Of a stretch of 64,000 bases of DNA, positions 21,252 to 33,287 are shown in pieces. The notes below the pieces were generated by a model. That model was not told where the DNA came from. It worked only from the letters and a program-made list of their open reading frames with translations, and ran no database searches. Source of the DNA: Selaginella moellendorffii (Eukaryota > Streptophyta > Lycopodiopsida > Selaginellales > Selaginellaceae); contig NW_003314280.1 of assembly GCF_000143415.4 (NCBI RefSeq), positions 1,594,152-1,658,151 of the forward strand, read 5' to 3'. The translations under genes were made by a program, and so were the position numbers. Position 1 is the first letter of the stretch. The number at the start of each line of letters is the position of its first letter.

Positions 21252-24200
21252 TGTTCCTTAGTCCGACTTTTATTGGTGCTCAAGTATATCACCATTGATA
21301 TTGGCATCGGAAGGTCCTAGGAGTGGGCCTATCCTTGAGGAGTAGCACGTCGAAAGGACATGGCTCTCCACTCGAGTTCATGCATGAACTTGGGCGCGAT
21401 GTGGTGGATAGAAAAGGGGCCAGTAAGGGAATGACTTTGGGATCTTGGGAACAGTATATGGTTTTCCTCAGAGAGTTGAGGATGTGATCCAGATGAGCGT
21501 TTGACTTAGCAAACTGGCTAATGTAGTTGTGGTAAACAACTATAGCTGGGATCACGGGAAAGATAAAGACTCCAAAACAATAAAGGAGTCACAAGATTAT
21601 CCTCATATAGTTGAGGTTAATGCTCATGAATGTGAGACTTGAAGTGATGACCATGGGAGGTCAAATACGGAAGAGGACTCAAGTTCTTGAAATGGTAGCC
21701 AAGGCTACCTTTAATAAATGCTGGAACAACCCAAGGAATTGGGGGGTGTACTTAGAGATGAGTTGGTATTCTCATCACATGGACAAGTAGTCCTAAGGGA
21801 CAAAGGTTGCCCTAGAGAACAAAATCAAGTGTCAGAGCAACACTTCTGAAAATAGTCCTTGTGAGTGAGGACATGAATGCAAGAAGTGTATTCCAGTGAG
21901 CTAGTGCCCGACAAATAAAACCTTATGGGTCTGTGGATTAACCAAGTCCAAAACTGCTGGATGACTCAAGTAGAGTCAAGGAATGGTCCTAAAGGACTGA
22001 TGGAAGCATTTGGACTGAAGTGTGTGGTACCCCACGAAGGATGGGGGGGATCATAGGATCCAAGGATGAGAACAGAGGGTATCTCGTCGATGGCAAAATG
22101 TCCCATGCTAAAGTCATGGGAAGGGTGTTCCCAAAAAGAAAACAACTTTGAAACAAAGTTGTGTGTGACCTCTATGGTGCAATGCTAACGGATAGTTGGC
22201 ATGAGAAAGAGTGGTATTGGTCTTGGCAAAAACTTAGACACAAAGAAGATGTGTCATAGAGGTAGGCTCGTGGAGCCGATGGTGTGGAGACACCAAATGT
22301 GCCAAGGTGTGATACCTTGAGGCTATGTTGGTGGGTTCATGAGAACCCCTTGCCAAAGGAATCCCAATGGAAATGAGAATGGCATAGCCTAAGCTGCAGA
22401 GCATGCAGTTGGAGTGTGGTGACCCAGATAATGATGGAGGTGTGGAAGCACCAGCAATGAGTTGTAAGACTTGACAACTATGAGGCAACTAAGCAAGAGG
22501 TGCAAAATAATTGGTTAAACGGGTAGAAGGTAGCTACCCAAGCCTTCTTAATGGCATAAGGAAATTAGATATACCCTTACGGGGGATAAGTTGTTTATAT
22601 TGCGATATAGTAAGTCAATGTCATGAAAGGAAATACTCATTGTCAAGGAAGCTGTCATTGGGACACCTGAACACTCTAGAACACCAGGAGGTGGTGTTTG
22701 ATGTTGCGAGGGTAATAGATAAGGCCCAAGGGACTAAGTCCCTAGTGAATGATGGATAGAAGGTGCTATCCAAATGTCCAAGGTGGTGGAGACAGGAGAA
22801 GACTATATACTCGAATTGGACAAAGCAAAAAATGGAATTTTGGCAAGGCTAGCGATGGGCATGTAAAGGCCCATAAGCAACAACGTAATCTCGGTGTGTG
22901 GGATTATAGGGTGAGCATACCTGGATTGAGGAACCACTCCCTAGGCTATCGGGTAGGTTCATCCCTAAGAATACTTGCTAAGGCATGATAGAAAGTGCAA
23001 AGCTATCCTCCTGGTCTGGAGTAGAATGAACGAAGGAAAGGTATGAAGCCAAAAGCAAGAAGTATGGGGGTAGAACCAGACTATAGAAATCGAAGGGCAT
23101 AACCAAGGTTGGTTATGCCAGTTGGGAGTGGAGAATCAAGTGGGGGCTCGAGGGTGTTGCCACTAGCAACCGTGATGCCATGGAGAGTCTAAAATATGGA
23201 ATTGTCCATGTTAGACTATATGGTAATTGGAAAGCTTGCAAAAAGGGAGGCCTTAGCAAGCTAAGGGATAGAGTTCCTTCAAGATTCCCAACGATGATTC
23301 TAGGTAGTTTAGTACCTAGAAAGGCCAAGCATAAATGGTTCAAAGAACGCGCGAAATCAGAGTGGCGCAGCAGAAGCGTGGTCTTGAAGCTTGCCATGAG
23401 GCAAGGCTATCAAGGTTAGGGAAGTAGTTCTTGAGTGTTCAAAGAGAGGGCTTTGAACGAAAGTCGATGATCAAGGGTTTTCACGCTTGTGCAGGAACCA
23501 TGTTACAGTGGTCGGAGGACTTGCCAAAGCGAGATTGGCAAGTCAGGGGAACAAATACCCTAGTTGAAGGTGATAACTTCAAAAAGGGTGGGCTATGGGG
23601 CCAAGCCTGGAGGAGTCCATGCATGATCACAGACTTGTCAAGTAAGAGGACTTGGCAGTGTGGAGGAACTAGGTTCCTAAGCTGTGATCTATAGCGCACT
23701 TTGAGTATAAGTTGGTGCACCGGTGTGGGGAGTCACGCCAGGCATCTTGGATGATGCCTTCTGTAGATGCATATACGGAGGTTGGGTTCGAGTCCCGACC
23801 CTTTAGTGCTTGGGTTCAAGTCCCAAATCACTAGGACGTGGTGATGGTTTGGAATATGAGGACACTTATATTTCGGTGGTCATGGACTCTCAGTGAGAAG
23901 ACTGGTTTGGGTACACCGCCAAATGAGGGATGCCTTGGAGTCGTGATGCACGGTTAGATTGCTTAGAGTGAAAGCTCAACATATCTAACTTGAACACTTT
24001 GGTGCAAAAGGCACCAAGGACGTGGTGAATGAGATGGGGACACCCAGTCTCAGTTGCTATGGATCCTTGGCCGAAAGGGCTAGTTTGGGCGCACCGCCAA
24101 GTGTGGGGGATGCCCCCAGGGTCATAGTCAACAACTTAGTAAGGTCTGGAAAACCTAATTCCTATTGGTAGACCTATTAAGGGGTCAAGATGAAATCACT

Positions 24201-25332
24201 AGGTGATCTTATGGCTAAACAAGGACAAGGTCTTTGTTTGGGTTAAAGAATATAATTCCTAGTTCAAAGTGTTGATTTGAACTATTGATAAAGGTGTGGC
24301 TTGGTCAAGGTGACTAAGGACACCTAAGGGAAATGAACTACTACAATACAATGGTATTATGAGTTCAAGAAAATAGTCTCCAGAGACAGGCCCATGGGTG
24401 GGTCACAAGGTTGGGTTAGGAAGAGAGCCTAGAACAGTTGGGGAGACTTACTAGGGGTGAACACCCTAGTCTGGGCAAAGCAGATCCTTTGCTATGGAAC
24501 CAAAAGAATACCTCCAAGAGGGAGGTAATGATCCTATGTTGCTTGGTGCAACAATCCAAGGATAGGAGCAAAAGACGAGTGCCCAAGGTAGGGCCGTGGA
24601 ATCCATTGGAAAGAATCCAAATGGCAAAGTTAGCCAAGGAACACTAATGTGTTTGATGCTAACGGATTGCGGAAAAAGAAGTGGACTTCCAAGGATGGAT
24701 TCCCAAGTGCTCCAATTTGGCAAGGGAAAGGCTCCAAGTGAGGGAGCAACTAAGGAGCCAAAAGATAGGGCCGTGGACAGCTCTAGCACAAATAATGATA
24801 AATGGAACGTAATGCCAATGGTGGCACAAAAATAGAAAAGAGGATGAGGGTGCCCTCGAGTAGAGAACTTCCTAGGAGGGGAAGTGGAGTTGCACAAAAT
24901 GTGCAAGGCAAGGTGTCGGAGACACCTAGGAAATTGACTTCAAGAAGTCAGAGGTAAACATTCCAAAGTGCAAAGGTAGATCAATGGAACATGTGACTAC
25001 TCAAGAATGAGTAGTGGAATTGAGTTAGAGAGGGTGTCTCTAACGGGTTTAGCAAGAACTGAACCAATAAAAAGGAGCAACCCACCCCAGGTGGTCAAGT
25101 GAGTCTCTAAGTTGGAGAGACTATCCTCCTTGGAGGATGGGCAAGGCATGGTGAGCCTTTGGTGTCAAACCATTGACGAATATGGAGAAGGCATGGTAAG
25201 CCTTCAATGTCAAACCATTGACAAATATTGGCTAGGTGCCAAGGATGGAAATGGTAACACATGTGGGTGTTACTTTATAAAATGGTTTACCGTTCGATGA
25301 GGACATCGAACTTCGTCTATGGGTGGTGGAGT
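21252..25332 (+). other. Non-coding internal region of the LTR2 element
   Basis: 4.1 kb of purine-rich sequence with many short frames and no similarity to gag, protease, RT or integrase. The 23820-23935 and 24000-24120 stretches are related (GGTTTGGGTACACCGCC against AGTTTGGGCGCACCGCC), an internal duplication. The last 1.3 kb is shared with 58970-60530. Confidence 0.8.
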
Positions 25333-27073
25333 TGTGAGACACAAAATCCCTAAGCCTCAAAGTGGAGCTGGAAAGGGTGCCACGTGGTAGTGGCCGAAGC
25401 GAAAGCCAAACGAGCGTAACACATTTGGACTAAAAGCTCCGACTTGGAAGGTCGAGAGCGGGAGTGGAACTCCCAACAAAGGGCTCGAGGAACAAGCACG
25501 AAGCGAGCAATAAGCAAGGTTCCAAAAAAGGACCCAAAAAGGACCAACACATGACACGTGGAAGTGTCCGAGATGGAGTCCGAGACGAACCCTAGTTGGA
25601 GTCCAAGATGGACCCGAAGTGGAGTCCAAAGTGGAGTCCGAGATGGAGTCCAATATGGAGTCCGAGATGGACCCGAAGTGGAGTCCGAGGTGGACCGAGA
25701 CGGAGTCCGAGATGGACCTGAGGTGGAGTCCGAGATGGAGTCCGAGATGGACCCGAGATGGAGTCCGAGATGGAGTCCAAGGTCGACCGAGACGGAGTCC
25801 GAGATGGACCCGAGATGGAGTCCGAGATGGACTGAGATGGAGTTCGAGATGGAGTCCGAGATGGAGTCCGAGATGGACCGAGATGGAGTCCGAGATGGAG
25901 TCTGAGATGGAGTCCAAGAAGGACCCGAGATGGAGTCCGAAGTCGAGACTGAGACCGAGACCGAGACCGGGACCGAGACCGGGGCCAAGACCAAGACCGA
26001 GGCCAAGGCGAGACCAAGCCCAAGCCCGAGTCCGAGTCCGAGTCCGAGTCCGAGTCTGAGTCTGAGTCCGAGTCCGAGCCCGAGTCCGAGTCTGAGAGGG
26101 TGAAAGCCCAAAGCGTTTGTCTCCCAGACCCTGGGGGGTTTGGTGAGCTCCAAAAGTATAGTAAGGGGGAGGACTGCAGTGGAGCCAGTTTGGCCAGGAA
26201 AGGCCAGGCCCAGTGTTGGGTGATGAGCTGACCACTGGAAAGTCCAAGACTAGAGTGAACATGGACCGACAAGCGGGGTAGCTTGGTGAAGTGTTCAAGA
26301 GCCGGCTCTAGTTCCCCCGGGAGATCGACTGGCCGATGCTCCCAGTCCAAGTGTGGGTGGCACTACCTACTTGGATACCAGGCGTGGCTCAACGGAACCT
26401 CGCTCTAAGCCCATGGCTAGAGCACCTAAAGGCGAAAGGCGGGGAGAGTACCCAGGTGGCTCGCGTAAGGCCACGGTGTTCCGAAATGTTGTCCCAAAAG
26501 CCCAGACTGTGGAAAGGAAGAGGAGCAGTCCTCTGGGGTAGTGACCAAGGACACAGTCGTGTGGTGAGGAAGTCCTAGAGGACCGTAGGACTTAGTGGTC
26601 GGGCCAGTGGGCCTTGATTCAGTGGTAGTGTTGGTGAACATGGCCGTGGGCAGAAAGGGACTTGGTGGGGACCAGAAAAGGGATATTGGGGAAGGCTATT
26701 CCCCACGTCTGTGGGCATCCTATGGATGCTAAGGAGTGGATCTGGAATGATCACTCATGGACGGATGGTCCAGTCCTTGAGAGACGGGATTGTGATGCAG
26801 GTGGTGTTAGACCACCGGTATGACCAAGGTAAAGGGGCATGGCCTTAGCGTAACGGGCTAGTATGTCGGTGGTACCTTGGGGTGTCGGTCTTGGGACTGG
26901 ACACATGAAGCACTTGGACTAAGTGCAAGGGATGAGTGGCATGGATGCCATTCTCGGGGCTAGCAAGTCCCAAGTCCTGAATTGGACTTATGGAGGTTGT
27001 GAATAAGACTCCTCCAAGTGGTCAGAGGTGTGGTTAAGTGACTAAAGTAGAATGGAAAATTTAGTCGCTTACA
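25333..27073 (+). repeat. 3' LTR of the LTR2 element
   Basis: Same edges as the left copy. The minisatellite (about 25560-26100) is longer, which accounts for most of the extra 91 bp. Confidence 0.93.
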
Positions 27074-29199
27074 AGTGATTCACTCTTGCTTTCTTCTAGC
27101 TTGTTCTGTTGTTAATGGCATTGAAGTGATGTCTTGTCGTTGACATTATTTTTGTTGAGATTCAAGTGAAATAAAGTGTCTCTCCATAGGATTAATATTG
27201 AGTGTCATTAGTCTCGATGTAAAAAATGTTGATGATTTGGTTATAACTTTGTGTTATTGGTATTCGTGCATTTGCTAGCTAGCAACTGTATTAACATTCA
27301 AATGAACTAAGTGGCAAGTTTGAGTTAGTTATGTTCTAGAAAAGATTGTTTAGTAGGGGTTGAGGTTTAAGCTTTTCCTTGAAAAGTGATTTAGTCATGG
27401 ACTATGCTAACTCTACAAGTGGAATAGTTAGTGATTGATATTGGAATGTTTGAATCCTTGTTAGATTTGAGTTGGAATATATTGATCATTGATGATTCCT
27501 CTTGTGCTTGTTACGATATAAGTTACGTCTTACTATAGATGGATTCATGGAGGATCGTTTGATGATCACTTGTTTAGTATAACTTCATTGTGTTTAGCTT
27601 TTGGATTGATGCATATATGCTCTTCATTAACTTTGCATTATGAAGTTTAACTTATGGATGTGTTGAGGAGGATATTATGGATTGTGCCTTGATTTCTTCT
27701 TTAACATTGAAGTTAGTTCATGTGAGAGTTATGATCATTGTTAGGCAAGACTATGAAGGCAAGACTATGAACTTCTTCAAGCTTTTGGTTTCTTGAGTTT
27801 TCATGCTCATTATTCCATTTGTTAGAAGTTGTTGGGGCAAGCATTTTGGCTCATTAGCTTCGATGTTGAAGTTGGTTTTTGCATTTAACAATCTTTAGTG
27901 ATGATTGACTATCATCTAGGATAATTGATTACCCTTATTAAAAGGGTTTTACTTAATTGTTGTTGATATAGAATGTTTTCCTATTCTTTGGGATGGTGGA
28001 TTTCTTCTTTGACGATGATTATGTATATATCTTTTGATGGGATGATTGATGATCTTTATGATAGTTAATTATTCTCTTTGATAGCTTATGGTTTTTTGCA
28101 ATACCATATATTCTTTGTGGTTTGCTTTGGATTGGTCTCTTGGGTTTGAGACATCAATAGGATGTTGCTAACACTTACTAAAGCAACTTGGGTTCCTTCA
28201 TATTGTTAACTGGGATTTATTCTGATTGGCTGGTGCGATAGTTGGCATGACTAAGTGTTTGTTGGTCTTATTCTATTCTATTGATTATTGTTCAAGTGAG
28301 TTTTGATAGATTATTATGTTATTTCTTTCGGGTGATACATTCGTGAGCATTTTGTTTGTCAGTCAATGATACTTTGTGTTCTTTGAGCTGTCTTTTGTAA
28401 GTTGTTTGGCATGCTATCTAATCTTTGGTAGTTAAGTTTTCTCATTGAGTTTTCTTGATGATACACTTGCTATTGACTTTTGTTAGATAGTGAATCCTAT
28501 GTTTTTCAACCATAATGATCTTGGTGGTTCCTATACTCTAATATTGGTTTATCAGATGATAACTTATTTGGAATACTTTCGTGTTCTAAAATAAACTTTA
28601 TTCACTGATAATTAAGACTCTAAGATATCATTGTCTTTGACTTTGATATTGTTCATATATTGATCTTTGCATTTGGGCTAGTATATGCAAATTGGCTTCG
28701 GCACTTCATGTGCATGTTGAAATCTCTAGTCATGGGGTAGCTACTGTCGATTAGTCACATCATCTACCTCTTTATCGATGATCCTTATTTCGTTAAAAGG
28801 GCGTGACTATGTAAACAACTATAACTGCTTGTTTAAAGTAGTCTATTTAAACCTTACCGATGGGTTTGGTTTCTTTGCTCAGGAGGGTTAGAGCCTCTGG
28901 CTTCTCTCTCTATATCCTTGTGGGCAAAGCATATCACACTTTTGTAAGTTGCGTGACACCCAGAGTAGCAAGGGTGGCTAACTCCATTAATCATTTCCTT
29001 GTCGGCGATGGCCGGAAAGTGTCTGAGCTGGTAGCGCATCCACATTAGACAAAGAGGTTGCCTCCTAACTCATTTAAGTTGGTGCATTTCTTAGATAGTA
29101 TGATCACTGTGAACTTTTTTTTTGGAGTTGTTTCCTTTGTGGTAGTCTAGACTCGAGTATGCATCGACGAGGACATTGATCTTCTCTAGGGGGTGAGAG
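27074..29199 (+). mobile_element. LTR1-family LARD copy, right internal part
   Basis: Resumes at the duplicated target AGTGA with GATTCACTCTTGCTTTCTTC, the mirror of about 35405 in the complete LARD, and runs to the polypurine CTAGGGGGTGAGAG at 29186-29199, directly before its 3' LTR. Non-coding. Confidence 0.85.
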
Positions 29200-30323
29200 T
29201 GTCACGAATGTGACTTCGGGTATTGAAAGTTACTTGTTGGCTAATCTTTACGGACACTCTTTCCTTACTACCACGATAGCAGGAGGTTGGTGTTGTTGGA
29301 CCCTTTATTAGTCCCTCTTGTGCTAGTGGAGTTAATTGGGCATTTTGAGTATACTTAGACCGGACGAGCATAAGGACGGAATTCCTACGTGTTATTAGCT
29401 AAGCATACTTAGCCCGGTAAGGAGTTCCTGTCTCGTTATGTCTTGCACTGGCTAGTGACAAAAACCCTTGTGTATTGAGATTAGTCCCTCAATATCGCTG
29501 GATGATAGTTTACTGTGTCTGCCAAACACCTTTGCTATCATGCCCTTTGTGTTAGTCTCATTCCGGTCCTAAATGCTATTTAGGGAAAGTGTCCAAATTT
29601 GCTCATTTGGCATATCTATGGAATGTAAAGATTGTTTTGAACACAACGTGTCCAAATTTACAATCTAGCACCGTTCTATATTTAGTAAGTTTTGAGCTTG
29701 TCCCAGAGACTAACTCCTGATACTAAGGGAAAAAGCTTGGGGTGAAAGCCCAAAGTGTGTTTTCCTCAGGGGGGGGGAGGGGCTATGGGGGTTCCAAATG
29801 TATAATAGGGATAGTGGGTAGGTTGGGCATGGCTGACTAACTTAAAGCATAGTCTAACTCCCGCTTGTATACCTGTCCTTGTTCTGCGTTCGACTTGGGT
29901 CTAAGCCCAAGTTCTATTCCATGCTAGCTGGTGGAGTACCCATGTCCTTGCATTAGGCCACCGGTATGCTGAAATAGCGCCAAACTTTGTTTGGCTCTGT
30001 TTTGCGTGCTAGTCCCAACATTGGGATGTTGGTTGCTCTAGGACTGTTTCAAGTTGCTCTAGGCTCTTGTCCCCTCGCTCCTTGGGATGTATGCTCAGGA
30101 GTTGGTCCATGGTTTGGTTCCATCACTCCTTGGCTCCAAGCTTGGCAGTTTGGCACCGTTCCTTCGTTCAGTGGCCCAAGGCTCTGAAACTCGGGTTCCA
30201 CACCATTATCCTTTGGACACATGGCATGTGACATGTGGCACATGGAGGGTTTACATTTTGCTTTGTGGTGTTATCGTATGGTAAATCACCATAGGATAAA
30301 GGGTAAAAACCACATGTGCTACA
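29200..30323 (+). repeat. 3' LTR (LTR1) of the LARD copy at 17150-29199
   Basis: 1124 bp, TGTCACGAATGTG ... ATGTGCTACA. It carries the GGGGTGAAAGCCCAAAG block and a G-run. Many CACGTG sites of the younger copy are CATGTG here, consistent with loss of methylated CpG. Confidence 0.9.
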
Positions 30324-30941
30324 CTCGAACTCAGACTCGAACTCGAATTTAGACTCAGACTCAGATTCAGACTCGGTCTCAGACTCAAACTCAAACTCGG
30401 TCTTGGTCTCAGTCTCGGTCTCGGCTTTGATCTCAATCTTGGTCTCGACCTTGATCTTAGTCTCGGCCTCAATCTCAGACTCAATCTCGGTTTCCATCTT
30501 GGACTTGACCTCGGGCTCCAGCTCAGACTCCATTTCAAACTCCATCTTGGGTCCATCTCGGACTTCTTCTCAGAATTTATCTCAAACTCTATCTTAGGTC
30601 CATCTTAGGTCCATCTTGAAATCCAACTTGGACTCCATCTTAGACTCCTTCTTGGACCCTATCTCGGATCCATCTTAGACTCCTTCTTGGACTTTATCTT
30701 TGATCCATCTTGAACTCAATCCTAACACTTCCATATATCATGTGTTAGTCATTTTATGTACCTTTTCTAGAGGCTCACTTATGGATTGCTTCGTGCTTAT
30801 TCCTCAAACTCTTTGTTAGGAGTTTCACTCTTATTTACACTTGATTTTTTAAGTCAGAGCTTTTAGTCCAAATGTATTATGCTCGTTTGGCTTTTGCTTC
30901 AACTACTACTATGTGGCACCCTCTCAGCTCCACTTTGGGGC
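30324..30941 (-). mobile_element. LTR2 fragment (minisatellite and 5' part)
   Basis: Reverse complement of LTR2 from the minisatellite (CTCGAACTCAGACTCG ...) to GCTCCACTTTGGGGC, stopping at LTR2 position 22, where an LTR1 start follows. Long frames here come from the repeat. Confidence 0.8.
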
Positions 30942-31063
30942 TGTCGCGAATGTGACTTAGGGTATCGAAAAATACTTATCGACCAGTCCTTACGGACACT
31001 CTTTCCTTACTGCCATGATGGCAGGAGGTCAGTACAGTTGGATCCCTTTAGTAGCCCCTCTTG
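30942..31063 (+). mobile_element. First 122 bp of an LTR1, joined to gag of element B
   Basis: Starts TGTCGCGAATGTGACTTAGG and matches LTR1 to CCCTCTTG, then passes straight into gag-like coding sequence. It is probably what is left of element B's 5' LTR after a deletion that removed the rest of the LTR and the start of gag. Confidence 0.65.
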
Positions 31064-32144
31064 ATGGGTACAAGCAACAACAACCTTCAAAACCTGCTCC
31101 TAGTGGAACGGGTAGTGTGGGTCATTGCTTCCATTGTGAAGAGTTGGGACATAGGTCCTTGGAATGTCCCAACAAGCATAAGACAAGATCTCGTGTTAAT
31201 GTCATGAGGGAAGACGGTGGTGGTGAAGCCGAAGGGGTTGACGAGTTGATCAATGTAGACTATGAGGAAGAAGAGGTGAGCAACTTTCATTGCTTTCCTC
31301 AAGCTTTTCTTGCAGTCAATGCAAACATTGATGTATTTGGTAGGCTTTGTCCGTGGACACTGAATCCAAGTGATGATTGACACGGGAGCTACGCACAGCG
31401 TGATATCTGAAGACTTAGTTAAGTTGTTAGGATTGAATGCTGAGCAAATGTCGCCTATGCACTTCCGGTTTGCAGAAGGTGGGCAAGTAGCTAGAAAGTT
31501 TGTGAGTGATATTCCAATAAAGATATCCAAGTGGAAAGAAAGAGTGGACTTGGTAGTGTTGAAGATACCAGATTTTCAAATGGTATTTGGTATGGACTTC
31601 TTCAACAAATATATAAAAGGGATTTATGGTGCTAGACAAAGTCGTATCACATTGAAATCAGAAGGATGTCCCGATGTATCCTTCCAGTTGCAAAAGCGTT
31701 CCTCAAAGGATTGGGATGCAAGGTTCCTGACTGCGAGGGCCGCTCAAAAAGTAGCTAAGAGGGGATGTCGGACCTTTTGGGTTCAAGTGATGGAAGCTGA
31801 GGGTGTGGGTGACTCAGTTCGAATCGATGACGGAGTTGATGCTGTACCAATGAAGATATTGGAGTTGTTGGCGCAGAATCAGGATATCTTTCTGAAGGAT
31901 TTACCACCAAGGCTACCTCCTAGCCTTGAGGTTGATCATTGGATTGAGGTTATTCCAGGTTCTAAACGACCTATGAAAGCTCCGTATCGATTGAACATTA
32001 AGGAGATGGCTGAACTCAAGAAGCAACTCACAGAGCTTCTTGAAAAAGGTCATATCCGACCAAGCAAGTCACCTTATGGAGCGCCAATCCTTTTTGTTAT
32101 GAAAAAGGATAGAACCATAAGGATGTGTATTGACTATCGGGCAC
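31064..32144 (+). pseudogene. Gag end, protease and RT start of Ty3/gypsy element B
   Basis: A nucleocapsid knuckle CFHCEELGHRSLEC (CX2CX4HX4C) lies near 31125-31170. The gag frame stops at 31380, and the protease frame overlaps it with MIDTGATHSVISEDL (active-site DTG) and FGMDFFN. RT begins with APYRLNIKEMAELK and GAPILFVMKKDRTIRMCIDYRAL and is cut at 32144 by the nested LARD. The coding sequence resumes at 39424. Gag packages RNA; protease matures the polyprotein. The gag/protease frame break may be natural for the family or a mutation. Confidence 0.88.
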
Positions 32145-33287
32145 TGTAGCGCACGTGGTTTTGACCCTTTATCCTATGGTGATTTACCATAGGATAACAC
32201 CACGAAGCGGAACCTAAACCCTCTTTGTGCCACGTGACAGATGCCACGTGTCACATACCACGTGTCCGTGCCACGTGTCCATAGGAACCCGAGGTTCAGG
32301 GCCTTGGGCCACTGAACGAAGGAACGGTGCCAAACTCCCAAGCGTGACGCCAAGGAGTGATGAAACCGGACCACGGAGCAACTCCCGAGCATATAGCCCA
32401 AGGAGCGAAGGGACAGGAGCCCGGAGCGACTTGGAACAGTCCTGGAGCAACCAGCATACCAATGCCAGGACCAGCACGCAAAACGGAGCCAAACGGAGTC
32501 TGGCGCTATTTCGGCATACCGGTGGCCTAACGTGAGGATATGGGTACTCCACCAACTAGCATGGAATGGAACTTGGGCTTAGACCCAAGCCGGACGCAGA
32601 ACAAGGACAGGCACGCAAGCGGGAGCTAGACTATGCCTCAGGTTGGTCGGCCATGCCCGACCTACCCACTATCCCTACTATACATTTGGAACCCCTTATA
32701 GCCCCCCCCCCTTGAGGAACACACGCTTTGGGCTTTCACCCCAAGCCTCCCTTAGTATCAGGAGTTAGTCTCTGGGACAAACTCGAAACTTACTAAATAT
32801 GGAATGTCCCTAGATTGTGAATTTGGACACGGGACGAACACCATTGTGTTCGGGCCGATCTCTACATTCTGTAGATGTGCCAAATGAGCAAATCTGGACA
32901 CTTTCCATAAATAGCATTTGGGACCGAAATGAGACTAACACAAAGGGCATGATAGCGAGGGTGTTTGGCAAACACGGTAAGCTATCATCTAGCGATGTTG
33001 AGGGACCAAGCTCAATATCGCGGGGGTTCCCAACACTAGCAAGTGCAAGTCAACGAATGAGTTTCTCTAACCAGGTCAAGTATGCTTGACTAATAGCACT
33101 TAGGAATTCCGTCCTTATGCCCATCTGGTCAAGTGCACACGCGAGGACCAGTTTCTCAACTAGCTTAGGCGGAGACTAATAACGGGTCCAGCAATACCGA
33201 CCTCCTGCCATCGTGGCAGTAAGGTAAGAGTGTCCGTAAGGACTAGCCGACAGGTAACTTTCGATACCTGAAGTCACATGCGCGACA
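32145..33287 (-). repeat. 3' LTR (LTR1) of the nested LARD
   Basis: Reads TGTCGCGCATGTGAC ... CACGTGCGCTACA on the minus strand. The end near 32150-32280 holds five CACGTG cores in about 130 bp. Confidence 0.95.

Larger units (their letters stand above)
19582..27078 (+). mobile_element. Complete LTR2-bounded non-coding retrotransposon (LARD type)
   Basis: LTRs at 19587-21236 (1650 bp) and 25333-27073 (1741 bp), TG...CA ends, and an internal region of 4096 bp. Target-site copies are GGTGA (19582) and AGTGA (27074), one change apart. The empty site is visible in the complete LARD at about 35405, which confirms the insertion. A primer site lies just inside the left LTR and a purine-rich GGGTGGTGGAGT just before the right one. 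The internal region has no gag or pol: the longest frames are under 150 codons and resemble nothing. It must have moved with proteins from another element. Confidence 0.92.

Noticed and set aside
25350-26350. 313-codon and 267-codon minus-strand frames in the second LTR2
   Set aside because: Same reason: overlapping frames through the minisatellite with no relation to retroelement proteins.
30168-30597. Glu/Lys/Ser-rich frames near 30.3 kb
   Set aside because: They lie in a decayed LTR2 minisatellite.
32214-32555. 113- and 102-codon frames repeated at 38345-38686
   Set aside because: They are in the two LTRs of the LARD, overlap on opposite strands and break in older copies of the LTR.
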